DNA of 64,000 nt from Rhizobiales bacterium Y(2018) (GTDB lineage Bacteria > Pseudomonadota > Alphaproteobacteria > Rhizobiales > Aestuariivirgaceae). The position numbers were made by a program, and so were the translations under genes. The first letter of the stretch is position 1, and every line of letters begins with the position of its first letter. Shown piece by piece: positions 51,875 to 60,475 of this stretch. Where the stretch lies: the NCBI GenBank assembly GCA_005502925.1, contig SCPD01000012.1:146601-210600 (forward strand), given 5' to 3'. The notes beneath the pieces are model-generated. The model did not search any database, was not told where the DNA came from, and was given only the letters and a program-made list of their open reading frames with translations.

Positions 51875-53929
51875 TTAGCGGCCCGCCAGGGTAAGCAGCT
51901 CGCGCCGGAAGGGCGTGTCCAGCATGTCGCGCGGGCTGGCATCGAATTCCTCGGCGAAGCGCCTTCCGGCATAGACGGCGTGCGCAATCGCCGCCGGCGC
52001 CCAGGCATCGCCGATAGAAGTCACCTTTGCGCTACGGTCCTTCAGCTCGCGATAGAGCGCATCATCACCCTTGCGCGAGGTGACGAGCACGACCGATCCG
52101 GCCGCGTGCCGGCGCTCCTTGCCGGTATAGATGCACGAGGTGGCAATGCCCTGCGCCGTCACCTCCGACAGGGCCTCGGCGGTGACGACCGTCACGCCGA
52201 TCTCGAGAAGGCGCGCCTGGATGAGCTTCTGCTCCATGGTATTGACCGTATAGGCGGCGGCGACGGCGGCCGGCGTGACATAGGTCACCTTGATGCCGTC
52301 CTTCACCAGAAGCTCGGCAAGCACGCTCGCCATGTAATAATGATCGTCGTCGAAAAGGATTGCCTCCCTAGACTTGGGACGAACTCCCGCCATCATGTCG
52401 TCCGGCGTCAGGACATCGGCGGCGGCATCGACCGGCAGCGGCAGATATTGATGATGGCCGGCGCCGTCGCGCCGCCACAGAGCGCCGGTGGCGCAGAGGA
52501 TGTGATCGGCGCCGAATTCGAGCGCCGTGTCGGCATTGAGATCGCTTTCGAGATAGAGGTTCACATTCGTCATCTTGCCGATTTGCAGGAGGCGCCAGTC
52601 GCGCACGCGGCCCCAGGCGGCAAGGCCGGGGAGGCGGCATTCGCGCGCCACGCGGCCGCCGGCCTCGCGCGCCCTGTCCGCAATCGTCACCTGATAGCCG
52701 CGCTGGCCGAGGGCGCGGCCGGCTTCCAAGCCCGCCGGACCCGCACCGATGATCAGGATCTGCGCCTCGCTCGCCTTGGCGCGGATGCGCTCGGGATGCC
52801 AGCCCTTGCGCCATTCCTCACCCATCGACGGGTTCTGGGTGCAGCGCAGCGGCGTCTTGGTGTAGTCGCCGGTGACGCAGATATTGCAGCCGATGCATTC
52901 GCGGATGTCGTCGAGGCGGCCTTCCTCGATCTTCTTCGGCAGAAAGGGATCGGCGATCGAGGGCCTGGCGGCGCCGATCATGTCCATGATGCCCTGGCGG
53001 ATGACGCGCACCATCGCATCGGGCGAGGTATAGCGGCCGACACCGACGACGGGCTTCGAGGTGAGCTTCTTGACGCCCTTGATATAGGGCTCCTGGAAGC
53101 CTTCCTCGGAGAAACGCGAGGTCTGCGAATCCTTGGGCCAGGCGGACAGCGACAGATCCCAGAGATCGGGCAGCTCCGCCATCAAGGCGATGGCGTCCTC
53201 GACCTCGGCGGGCTCGAGCCCATCGCCACCCAGGAACTCGCTCATGGCGATACGCACCGGTACGGCGCATGTATCGCCGACCGCGTCTTTGGTGTCCTCG
53301 ATCACCTCGCGCAGCAGGCGGGCGCGGTTTTCGAGCGAACCGCCATATTCATCCGTGCGGTCATTGGTGGCGCGCGACAGGAACTGCTGGAAGATGCCGA
53401 GGCCGTGGCCGGCATAGACATAGATCAGATCGTAGCCGGCCTGCTTGCCGCGCAAGGCGGCGGCGCGATGGGTGCGGCGCAGATCCTTGATGTCCTGCTT
53501 GTCCATCGCGCGGGCATGGACGGGATCGAAATGATAGGTCGAGGTATTCATCGCCATCGGCGCGATCGGCGTCTCGCGCGAATAGAGATTGGCGGCCGTA
53601 TAACCCGAATGGCAAAGCTCGAGGCCGGCGAGCGATTTGTGCTCGTGTATCTTATCGGCGATGCGGGCGAGGGTAGGGATGTCCTGATCGTCCCAATTGC
53701 GCAATTCGACATAGGGCGCCACATCGCTTGCGGCATGGAGCTCGACCATTTCTGTGCACACCACGGCCCAGCCGCCTTCCGCCTTCATGCCGCGCATGGC
53801 GGCAAGGCCTGAGACGTCGCGATAGCCCATGCCGTTACAATGCGGCACCTGATAGAAGCGGTTACGCGCGGTGACGGGGCCGATCCGAATGGGTTCGAAG
53901 AGAATGTCGTAACGGGAATCACGGGTCAT
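51875..53929 (-). CDS. Trimethylamine dehydrogenase-like iron-sulfur flavoprotein
   Basis: 684 residues with the TMADH/DMADH layout: an OYE-type FMN barrel (1-345), a 4Fe-4S site (ECIGCNICV ... LRCTQNPS near 345-370), then FAD/NAD-type Rossmann domains (ILIIGAGPAGLEAGRALGQR near 395). NRFYQVPHC places a cysteine at the exact TMADH Cys30 position, which carries 6-S-cysteinyl-FMN. However, the trimethylammonium cage is altered: Tyr60 of TMADH is Met and Trp355 is Asp by my alignment, while a Trp remains near 264 (SAWPKDS). The substrate is therefore probably a different N-methylated or amine compound. These comparisons are from memory of the TMADH sequence. Confidence 0.85.
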   Translation of the reverse strand: MTRDSRYDILFEPIRIGPVTARNRFYQVPHCNGMGYRDVSGLAAMRGMKAEGGWAVVCTEMVELHAASDVAPYVELRNWDDQDIPTLARIADKIHEHKSLAGLELCHSGYTAANLYSRETPIAPMAMNTSTYHFDPVHARAMDKQDIKDLRRTHRAAALRGKQAGYDLIYVYAGHGLGIFQQFLSRATNDRTDEYGGSLENRARLLREVIEDTKDAVGDTCAVPVRIAMSEFLGGDGLEPAEVEDAIALMAELPDLWDLSLSAWPKDSQTSRFSEEGFQEPYIKGVKKLTSKPVVGVGRYTSPDAMVRVIRQGIMDMIGAARPSIADPFLPKKIEEGRLDDIRECIGCNICVTGDYTKTPLRCTQNPSMGEEWRKGWHPERIRAKASEAQILIIGAGPAGLEAGRALGQRGYQVTIADRAREAGGRVARECRLPGLAAWGRVRDWRLLQIGKMTNVNLYLESDLNADTALEFGADHILCATGALWRRDGAGHHQYLPLPVDAAADVLTPDDMMAGVRPKSREAILFDDDHYYMASVLAELLVKDGIKVTYVTPAAVAAAYTVNTMEQKLIQARLLEIGVTVVTAEALSEVTAQGIATSCIYTGKERRHAAGSVVLVTSRKGDDALYRELKDRSAKVTSIGDAWAPAAIAHAVYAGRRFAEEFDASPRDMLDTPFRRELLTLAGR

Positions 53930-54012
53930 GGATATCCTGCCGGTAGGGAACCACTGTGTACCAATCGCGGACCATTTGCGCCAGTAGAGGGGCTGTGCGA
54001 AGACTTGCCGCT

Positions 54013-54717
54013 ATGAATCTCACGCCTGTCGCCATCACCGCGCTCGATCTTCGTCTTCATTCCGGATCATGGTCCTTCGCCGAAACCGAGAAGCTCCGCA
54101 TCGCCGAGCATTGGCGTAAGCTCGCCGACGCCAATCCACGCATCTGGAATGGCGATGTGCTGATCTGCGCTCGTGCTGAGGTCGCGGATACGGTGCTCAC
54201 CGGCCGCTTCATCAAGACCGATTATGCGAGCTTCGTCGCCTGGCGCGACTGGGGATGGCCCGACAAGAGCGTCAGCAACGTCTTCGGCTCGGCCATCGTT
54301 CACACGGCCGACAATGCATTGCTCTATGGCCGCATGGCCGCGCACACGCTCAATGCCGGCAAGATCTACCCGCCCGGCGGCTCGCTCGAAATGAAGGATG
54401 TCGCGGCCGATGGCCGTGTCGATGTCATGGGCTCGCTCGTCCGTGAGCTCGCCGAAGAGACCGGATTGAAAGCCGCCGATGCGGAGAAGGCTGAGCTTCT
54501 GGCGGTCTTCGACGGGCCGCGCCTGTCGGTGGCGCAAGTGTTCCGCTTCGCTGAGCCAGCCGACGCGCTGGCGGATGAGGTGAGGCATTATCTGCGTGGT
54601 GGCCATGAGGACGAACTGAGCGATATCGAGATCGTCAGGGCGAGTTCACAATTTGATTCAACAATGCCGGCCTATGCCATTGCAATCGCACGTTATTTGA
54701 CCGCCGATCGAGCCTGA
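54013..54717 (+). CDS. Nudix hydrolase
   Basis: 234 residues. The Nudix region is IYPPGGSLEMKDVAADGRVD followed by VMGSLVRELAEETGLKAAD, i.e. the REL.EETG helix with a longer loop between the Gly-rich start and the helix than in the canonical GX5EX7REUXEEXGU. Hydrolyses an unknown nucleoside-diphosphate-linked compound. The ATG at 54013 (MNLTPVAITALDL) is preferred to an upstream start with an unlikely Cys/Arg-rich lead. It is 83 bp from the divergent flavoprotein gene and 98 bp before the TAXI gene. Confidence 0.8.
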   Translation: MNLTPVAITALDLRLHSGSWSFAETEKLRIAEHWRKLADANPRIWNGDVLICARAEVADTVLTGRFIKTDYASFVAWRDWGWPDKSVSNVFGSAIVHTADNALLYGRMAAHTLNAGKIYPPGGSLEMKDVAADGRVDVMGSLVRELAEETGLKAADAEKAELLAVFDGPRLSVAQVFRFAEPADALADEVRHYLRGGHEDELSDIEIVRASSQFDSTMPAYAIAIARYLTADRA

Positions 54718-54815
54718 GGAATACCCTTGCGAAAGTAGGATTGCGCTTGACGGGCCGGGCCTGGGAGAACACTCTCAGCGACCTTATCAAAATCAATATC
54801 CGGGGAGGAACCACC

Positions 54816-55799
54816 ATGAGCCAGTTTTCACGCCGCGATCTCTTTGCCGTGATGGGCGGCGCTGCTTTGGTCCCGATGCTAGGCGTCGTGCCCGGTCATG
54901 CGGCCACACGTTACATCGTCATCGGCACCGGCGGCACCGGCGGGGTGTTCTATCCCTATGGCGGCGGCCTCGCCAAATTGCTCTCCGAGAAACTGCCCGA
55001 GATGCAGGCGACGGCGGAAGTGACCGGCGGCTCGGTCGACAATGTAAAGCTGCTCGCCAAGGGCGATGCGGAACTGGGCTTCTCGACCGTCGATTCCGCC
55101 TATGACGGTTTCAAGGGGACGGACGCCTATAATGATGTCGGTCCGCAGAAGATCGCGACACTGGCCGTCCTCTATCCGAGCGTGTTCCACACCGTCGCCT
55201 CGAAAGCGAGCGGCATCAAGACCATTGCCGACCTCAAGGGCAAACGCGCCTCGGTCGGCTCGTCCGGCTCATCGACCGAATCCATCGCCGACCGCGTGAT
55301 GGCGGCGGCGGGGCTCGATCCGATGAAGGACGTCACGCGCGACAATCTCGGCGTCGCCGAGTCGGTCGGCGCCTTGAAGGACGGCAAGATCGACGTGTTC
55401 TTCTGGATCGGCGGTGTGCCGACGCCGGCGGTCAAGGATCTCGCCTCGACCAATGCCGCCGACATCACCTTCATCAATACCGGGGATCTCGCCGGCGGTC
55501 TCGCCGAGAAATATCCGGGCGTCTATCTGCCCTCGACGCTCAAGAAGGGCGTCTATGAGGGACTTGCCGAAGACCTGCCGGTGCTCGGCGTCGACAATGT
55601 GCTGCTCGTGCCCGAGGCGCTCGATGGCGCGCTGGTCAATGAAATCCTGGCGGCGATGTTCGACAATCTTGCCGACGTGGCGCAGATTCACCCAGTGGCC
55701 AAGCGGCTGACGCTCGAAACCGCGGCAGCCAAGTCGGCGGTTCCGCATCATCCGGCGGCGGTCGAATTCTACAAGAGCCGTGGTGTGACAGCGGGCTGA
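54816..55799 (+). CDS. TAXI-type TRAP transporter solute-binding protein
   Basis: 327 residues. Twin-arginine-like signal (FSRRDLFAVMGGAALVPMLG) then YIVIGTGGTGGVFYPYGGGL, VTGGSVDNVKLLAKGDAELG, and KRASVGSSGSSTESIADRVM, the TAXI (TRAP-associated extracytoplasmic immunogenic) family. GGGGAGGAA precedes the ATG at 54816. Its membrane partner starts 10 bp downstream. The ligand is unknown; characterised TAXI proteins bind glutamate or dicarboxylates. Confidence 0.92.
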   Translation: MSQFSRRDLFAVMGGAALVPMLGVVPGHAATRYIVIGTGGTGGVFYPYGGGLAKLLSEKLPEMQATAEVTGGSVDNVKLLAKGDAELGFSTVDSAYDGFKGTDAYNDVGPQKIATLAVLYPSVFHTVASKASGIKTIADLKGKRASVGSSGSSTESIADRVMAAAGLDPMKDVTRDNLGVAESVGALKDGKIDVFFWIGGVPTPAVKDLASTNAADITFINTGDLAGGLAEKYPGVYLPSTLKKGVYEGLAEDLPVLGVDNVLLVPEALDGALVNEILAAMFDNLADVAQIHPVAKRLTLETAAAKSAVPHHPAAVEFYKSRGVTAG

Positions 55800-55809
55800 G
55801 GCTCGGCTT

Positions 55810-57909
55810 GTGGCGCAGACGGAGCTCGACCAGGACAAGCTCGACCAACTGGCGATCGACAGCGAGTCGGGGCGGACGCGGCGTCTTGTCGGCTGGGAGG
55901 CCTGGCTTGCCGCCGGCCTCTGCGCCGGGCTCTCACTCTATGCGCTCTACTGGACGCAGTTCGCGATCAACACGTCGATCTATCGCGCCACCTTCGTCGG
56001 GCTGGTGCTCGCCGCGGCCTTCCTCATCTATCCCTTGTTTCCGAAAGGCGAGGGCCGCCATATCCGCATCATCGACTGGCTGCTAATCGCGCTCGCTTTC
56101 GCCTCGATCTATTATCTCACGACGCATCTCGAGGCGACGAAGATGCGCGCCACGTCGCCGCTCGATATCGAGGTCTGGCTCGGCGGCATATTGATCCTCC
56201 TGGTGCTCGAGGCGACAAGGCGCGCCACCGGCTGGGCCTTGCCGCTGATTGCCGCCGCCTTCCTCATCTACGCCTATTTCGGGCGCTACATGCCCGAGCC
56301 CTTCAATCATCGCGGCTTCTCGATCGCGCGTATCGTGGGTCAGAATTATCTCACTCTCGAAGGCCTGTTCTCGACGCCGACCGATGTGGCGGCGACCTTC
56401 ATCATCATCTTCTCGCTCTATGGCGCGGTGCTCGATCGCGGCGGCGCCGGCAAGTTCTTCATCGACTGGGCCTTCGCGCTGTTCGGCAAGAGACCGGCGC
56501 CGGCAGCACCGGGCCGCGCCGTGGTGGCCTCGGGCTTCCTGCTCGGTACCGTCTCGGGCTCGGGTGTCGCGACCACGGTGACGCTCGCCTCGCTGTCCTG
56601 GCCGATGCTCAAGCGCTCGGGCTACAATCCCGCCACCGCCGGCGGGCTCACCGCCGCCGCCGGCATCGGCGCCACCTTGTCGCCGCCCACACTGGGAGCG
56701 GCCGCCTTCATCATCGCCGAATATCTCGACATCAGCTATCTCGACGTGCTGGTGATGGCGACCATCCCCACCGTGCTCTACTATCTCTGCTGCTGGCTGA
56801 TGGTCGAGGCCGATGCGCGCCGCCTCCATGTCAAGCCGGTGAAGACCAGCGACCAGTCGCTGTGGAAGCTCACCACCCAGCAAGGCTATCACTTCCTGTC
56901 GCTCGCGGCGATCGCGGTGCTGCTGATCTATGGCCTGAGCGCCTTCATGGCAGTGTTCTGGTCGATCGTGATCGCGGTGATCCTCAGCCTGATCCGGCGC
57001 GAGCAGCGGCTTCTCACGCTGCCGGGTGCGGCGGCCGCGGTGGTGCTGACGATCATCCTCTATCTCAGCGGCGAGCGCCTGTCGGTCGCGGCCTTTCTCG
57101 GCCTCATCGCCGGCGGTATCGTCAGCATCGCGCTCCATTATTGGGACAAGCATCAGGGCAGGGCGCCGGATGCGGCGACGGAGAGATTGATCGCCGCACT
57201 TGTCGAAGGCGGCAAGGGCTGCGTCGGCATCGCCGCCACCTGCGCCACCGCCGGCATCATCGTATCGATCATCAATCTCACCGGGCTCGGCCTCAGATTG
57301 TCGGGACAGATCGTCGAATTGGGCGGCGGCAGCCTGGCCGTGACCATCCTGCTCGCCGCCTTCGCCATGTGGATCCTTGGCACCGCGATCCCGGTCACCG
57401 CGTCCTATATCATCGCCGCCGTCATCCTCGTCCCGGCGCTGGTCTCGCTCGATGTGCCGGCGCCTGCCGCGCATATGTTCATGTTCTATTACGCGGTGCT
57501 GGCGGATGTCTCGCCGCCGACCGCGCTGGCGCCTTTCGCCGCCTCCGCCATCTGCGGCGGCTCACCTTTCCGAACCATGATGCAGGCGTGGAAATACACG
57601 CTGCCGGCCTTCGTCGTGCCGGTGATGTTCTGCCTGTCGCCTGACGGCATGGGCCTGCTGCTGTCGGGCAGCATCACGCAGATCGTCTCGATCACGCTGA
57701 CATCCTCGATTGCGCTTGCCGGTTTCTGTATCGGCGCCGCGGGCTGGATCACCGGCCCGGCCAGTACGATCGAACGGCTTGTCGCCGTGCTCGGCGGTGT
57801 CGCGATGATGGTGCCCGATTACCGTTGGCAGCTGCTGGGGGTGTTTCTCATCTCAGGTGTGGCTATCGTTCATGTCTGGCGCTATCGTCGCCTTGAAGCT
57901 GCGGGGTAG
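55810..57909 (+). CDS. TRAP transporter permease, fused DctQ-DctM (TAXI type)
   Basis: 699 residues with many membrane helices. The first 130 residues form the small-subunit part (AGLCAGLSLYALYWTQFAIN), followed by the large DctM-like part. GFLLGTVSGSGVATTVTLAS and LTAAAGIGATLSPPTLGAAA are conserved, and DVSPPTALAPFAASAICGGS is near 575. Such 12TM/4TM fusions pair with TAXI binding proteins and use an ion gradient. GTG start. Confidence 0.93.
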   Translation: MAQTELDQDKLDQLAIDSESGRTRRLVGWEAWLAAGLCAGLSLYALYWTQFAINTSIYRATFVGLVLAAAFLIYPLFPKGEGRHIRIIDWLLIALAFASIYYLTTHLEATKMRATSPLDIEVWLGGILILLVLEATRRATGWALPLIAAAFLIYAYFGRYMPEPFNHRGFSIARIVGQNYLTLEGLFSTPTDVAATFIIIFSLYGAVLDRGGAGKFFIDWAFALFGKRPAPAAPGRAVVASGFLLGTVSGSGVATTVTLASLSWPMLKRSGYNPATAGGLTAAAGIGATLSPPTLGAAAFIIAEYLDISYLDVLVMATIPTVLYYLCCWLMVEADARRLHVKPVKTSDQSLWKLTTQQGYHFLSLAAIAVLLIYGLSAFMAVFWSIVIAVILSLIRREQRLLTLPGAAAAVVLTIILYLSGERLSVAAFLGLIAGGIVSIALHYWDKHQGRAPDAATERLIAALVEGGKGCVGIAATCATAGIIVSIINLTGLGLRLSGQIVELGGGSLAVTILLAAFAMWILGTAIPVTASYIIAAVILVPALVSLDVPAPAAHMFMFYYAVLADVSPPTALAPFAASAICGGSPFRTMMQAWKYTLPAFVVPVMFCLSPDGMGLLLSGSITQIVSITLTSSIALAGFCIGAAGWITGPASTIERLVAVLGGVAMMVPDYRWQLLGVFLISGVAIVHVWRYRRLEAAG

Positions 57910-57984
57910 ATTGCATCGATACAATGCGTCAGGGTGCAATACTCCTCTTGCGAGGGCAAGCCCGGCGGATTACCAATCATCGCC

Positions 57985-58905
57985 ATGGAACTCAAATTCA
58001 ACACCCTCGATGTCTTCACCAACCGGCGCTTCGGCGGCAATCCGCTGGCGGTCGTTCACGATGCCGATCATCTGACGACGGAGCAAATGCAGACGATCAC
58101 CCGCGAGTTCAATCTCTCGGAGACGATCTTCGTGATGAAGCCCGCCGATCCCAACAATACCGCCAAGGTGCGCATATTCTTTCCGGGTGGCGAAATGCCT
58201 TTCGCCGGCCATCCGACGCTCGGCTGCGCCATCCTGCTCGCCGAAATGAAAAACAAGCCCGGCTGCTCCTTCGAGACCGAGATCCGGCTCGAAGAGGTGG
58301 CGGGCCTCGTGCCGGTCAAGGTGACACGCATAGGCGACGTGCCGCATGGCATGTTCAAGGCGCCGGTGGTGCCGGTCAAGGTCGGCGACGGCCCCGACAA
58401 GGCGATCATCGCCGCAGCGCTCGGCCTCTCAGTCGACGAAATCGGCTTCGACGATCACAGGCCCATCCTTTCGAAAGGCGGACCGACCTTCTTCTTCGTG
58501 CCGGTGCCGTCGCGTGCCGCGCTGGAGAAATCGCGGCCTTGCGAGCCGGCCTGGAGCGCCATGGTGAAAGCGTGCAACGCGCCCGAGTCCTTCGTCGATG
58601 CCGCCTATGTCTATACGCGCGGCGGCGACGGCAAGGATGCCTCTTTCCGTTCGCGCATGTACGCGCCGGGCGGCGGCATCCCGGAGGATCCGGCGACCGG
58701 GTCGGCGACGGCGCTGCTCGCCCGGCAGCTTCTCATCTCCGACAAGCTCAAGGACGGCAAACATCGTTTCGTGATCGAGCAGGGCTATGAGATGAAGCGG
58801 CCGAGCGATCTCGTTCTCGAGGCGGATGTGGCGAAGGGTGATATCACCGAGGTTCGCGTCGGCGGCCAGGCGGTGCGCGTTTCCGCCGGCGTCATAACGG
58901 TCTAG
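57985..58905 (+). CDS. PhzF family isomerase/epimerase
   Basis: 306 residues, diaminopimelate-epimerase fold. LDVFTNRRFGGNPLAVVHDA, the catalytic Glu in FNLSETIFVMKP, FFPGGEMPFAGHPTLGCAIL and the C-terminal GGGIPEDPATGSATALLARQ are the four PhzF signatures. Most members outside phenazine clusters have no known substrate. No other phenazine genes are present. It follows the TRAP gene by 75 bp. A start 17 codons upstream is possible but less family-like. Confidence 0.92.
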   Translation: MELKFNTLDVFTNRRFGGNPLAVVHDADHLTTEQMQTITREFNLSETIFVMKPADPNNTAKVRIFFPGGEMPFAGHPTLGCAILLAEMKNKPGCSFETEIRLEEVAGLVPVKVTRIGDVPHGMFKAPVVPVKVGDGPDKAIIAAALGLSVDEIGFDDHRPILSKGGPTFFFVPVPSRAALEKSRPCEPAWSAMVKACNAPESFVDAAYVYTRGGDGKDASFRSRMYAPGGGIPEDPATGSATALLARQLLISDKLKDGKHRFVIEQGYEMKRPSDLVLEADVAKGDITEVRVGGQAVRVSAGVITV

Positions 58906-58910
58906 AAAGA

Positions 58911-58990
58911 ACAGCGGATTTCCGAAAATTCCGCTGTAAATTGCAGGGGAATTTACAGCGGAACAACAGCGGATCTGCAGGGAACAACAG
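58911..58990. repeat. Repeat-dense inverted region after the PhzF gene
   Basis: TTCCGCTGTAAATT (58929-58942) and AATTTACAGCGGAA (58950-58963) form a 14-bp perfect stem. ACAGCGGA recurs at 58911, 58955 and 58966, so alternative pairings exist. CAGGGAA recurs at the end. It may act as terminator for the TRAP-PhzF unit, but it resembles dispersed rhizobial repeats more than a simple terminator. Confidence 0.6.
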
Positions 58991-59063
58991 GGAATTCTCT
59001 GATTTTTCTCATTCGACCTCTCCTCACATTGAATCAGTCCGGCGCTCTAACGCTTTGATTCAC

Positions 59064-59108
59064 GCATCGGATTATCCGAAAACCGCTTCGCACTATTCGG
59101 CCCGATGC
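59064..59108. repeat. Intergenic palindromic repeat, copy 2
   Basis: GCATCGG-attat-CCGAAAA-N10-TATTCGG-CCCGATGC, the same two-part stem layout as at 3193 and 59535. Confidence 0.8.
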
Positions 59109-59147
59109 TTCAGCCTTATATTTCCCAGCCGCGCCCATCATTGCAAG

Positions 59148-59390
59148 TCAGTCTATGTTCAGGATGGACTTGGCTTCGGCGGCAACGTCAATACTCTCCT
59201 GTTCGTTGCCGGCGGCGCAGAGCTGGGCGGCCTGCTTGGCCATGTCCTGAACCTGGGCGCGCTCGTCATCCGAGATCTGGGCAGAGCCCAGCGCCGCCTG
59301 GACCTGCTTGACCTCATCGTCGCAGGGTTTGGCGAAAGCCGGCACCGCAGTGGCCGCCAGCAAAGCGAGGGCGAGAAGGAAAAGCTTCAT
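59148..59390 (-). CDS. Small secreted hypothetical protein (80 aa)
   Basis: Signal peptide (LFLLALALLAATAVPAFA) followed by about 60 helical, acidic residues with two cysteines (KPCDDEVKQVQ and AAQLCAAGNEQ), likely a disulfide-closed helical hairpin in the periplasm. Isolated between palindromic repeats. No family recognised. Confidence 0.7.
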   Translation of the reverse strand: MKLFLLALALLAATAVPAFAKPCDDEVKQVQAALGSAQISDDERAQVQDMAKQAAQLCAAGNEQESIDVAAEAKSILNID

Positions 59391-59477
59391 GGCGGACGAT
59401 CCCCTGACCGGTTGTTATCCGGCGAAACTGGCTGAGAAGTGTGACGGAACTTTGCCGGTTCCATAGCCAAATCAAAA

Positions 59478-59498
59478 GGCCCGGGCAATGCCCGGGCC
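59478..59498 (-). terminator. Terminator of the fmdA-amiS-fmdB operon
   Basis: GGCCCGGGC-att-GCCCGGGCC, a 9-bp stem, followed on the minus strand by TTTTGAT. It lies about 80 bp past the fmdB stop, with a palindromic repeat between. Confidence 0.7.
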
Positions 59499-59534
59499 AA
59501 GGGTGCGGCGATGCTTTTTAAGACCTTTCTTGGC

Positions 59535-59577
59535 GCATGGGCTTATCCGAAAAGTCTGCAACTTTTCGGGCCGATGC
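59535..59577. repeat. Intergenic palindromic repeat, copy 3
   Basis: GCATGGG-cttat-CCGAAAAGT-ctgca-ACTTTTCGG-GCCGATGC, related to copies at 3193 and 59064, placed 3 bp after the fmdB stop. Confidence 0.8.
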
Positions 59578-59580
59578 GGC

Positions 59581-59877
59581 TTAGTGGCCGATCATCCAAC
59601 GCCGCATCGGGGAGGTTTTCTTGGACCCGCCGCACATCTTGCAGCCGCAATTGGCGAGATGGGCGCGTTTGACGCGCTTGGGTTCGCTGGTGCTGCTTTC
59701 CGATCGGGTGAGCGCCTTGCGCAAAGTGCCGTTCATCAGGCTCAGATGCGGGGCGGCGACATCACGGGTGCTTGGCCGGTTGCAATCCGGACAGGCGCAA
59801 GGGCTGTCCGCATGCGCCATGGGCGACCAGGCGTCGAAGGGGCCACAGGTGGAACAGACATAGTTGTAGAGCGGCAT
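59581..59877 (-). CDS. fmdB: FmdB family zinc-ribbon protein
   Basis: 98 residues. MPLYNYVCSTCGPFDAWSPM with CxxC, then CACPDCNRPSTRDVAAP with a second CxxC, is the FmdB zinc ribbon. The C-terminus has a further GCKMCGG pair. FmdB is described as a putative regulatory or accessory protein of the formamidase operon. Third gene of fmdA-amiS-fmdB, 12 bp after amiS. Confidence 0.9.
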   Translation of the reverse strand: MPLYNYVCSTCGPFDAWSPMAHADSPCACPDCNRPSTRDVAAPHLSLMNGTLRKALTRSESSTSEPKRVKRAHLANCGCKMCGGSKKTSPMRRWMIGH

Positions 59878-59889
59878 GGCGAACTCCCG

Positions 59890-60399
59890 TTACAGCTTGC
59901 CTTCGATGATAAGGACGGCGGGCAGCCAGCCGGTGAGCAGGCCGGCCGCCAGGGTTGCGGCTCCCGTCAGCTTGAGGATCGGCATCTTCAAGGTGAGCAG
60001 CAGGAAATAGAGGAACCACACCACCGCCCAGCCGACCCAGTTCCAGCCCATCCACATATCGATGCCCGTCGAGGCCGTAGTGAGGGTGGAGAAGGCGACC
60101 GGCACGACGGTGATGACGACGAAGAGGCTGAACCAGCCGAGGCCGCGGCCATCGACCGTGGCGAGGCGGTTATGCGCGACCCAGAAATAGGTGACGGTGA
60201 AAAGCAGCGTCAGCGCCGCGGCGCGGATCGAGCCCGGATCGGCGAGGCCGAAGGCCAGATAGAGCGAGACGCAGAATGTCACGATGCCGGAGGCGACATT
60301 GACGACGACGATTTCGCGATCGCCGATATGACCGAGAAGCCAGAGACCGTTGAGGGTGAGAACGGCCCCGACATAAAGCAGGGACAGGCCGAGCAGCAT
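59890..60399 (-). CDS. amiS: AmiS/UreI family amide or urea channel
   Basis: 169 residues with six predicted membrane helices (LLGLSLLYVGAVLTLNGLWL, VASGIVTFCVSLYLAFGL, WVGWAVVWFLYFLLLTLK, and others). The AmiS/UreI channel family conducts urea or short-chain amides, here probably formamide or acetamide for FmdA. The ATG at 60399 follows GGGAGATACC; the upstream open frame overlaps fmdA and is rejected. Confidence 0.9.
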   Translation of the reverse strand: MLLGLSLLYVGAVLTLNGLWLLGHIGDREIVVVNVASGIVTFCVSLYLAFGLADPGSIRAAALTLLFTVTYFWVAHNRLATVDGRGLGWFSLFVVITVVPVAFSTLTTASTGIDMWMGWNWVGWAVVWFLYFLLLTLKMPILKLTGAATLAAGLLTGWLPAVLIIEGKL

Positions 60400-60475
60400 G
60401 GCGGTATCTCCCGAAAGCGTTGATGGGGTGAAACCGGGACGCCGAAGCGTCCCGGTATTGCCTTCATGGAGACTG

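Noticed and set aside
51743..53812. 689-codon open frame on the plus strand
   Set aside because: Exact antisense shadow of the TMADH-like gene; no ribosome-binding site and no recognisable motif.
56083..57474. 463-codon open frame on the minus strand
   Set aside because: Antisense to the TRAP permease; low-complexity, Arg/Asp/Gly-rich and motif-free.
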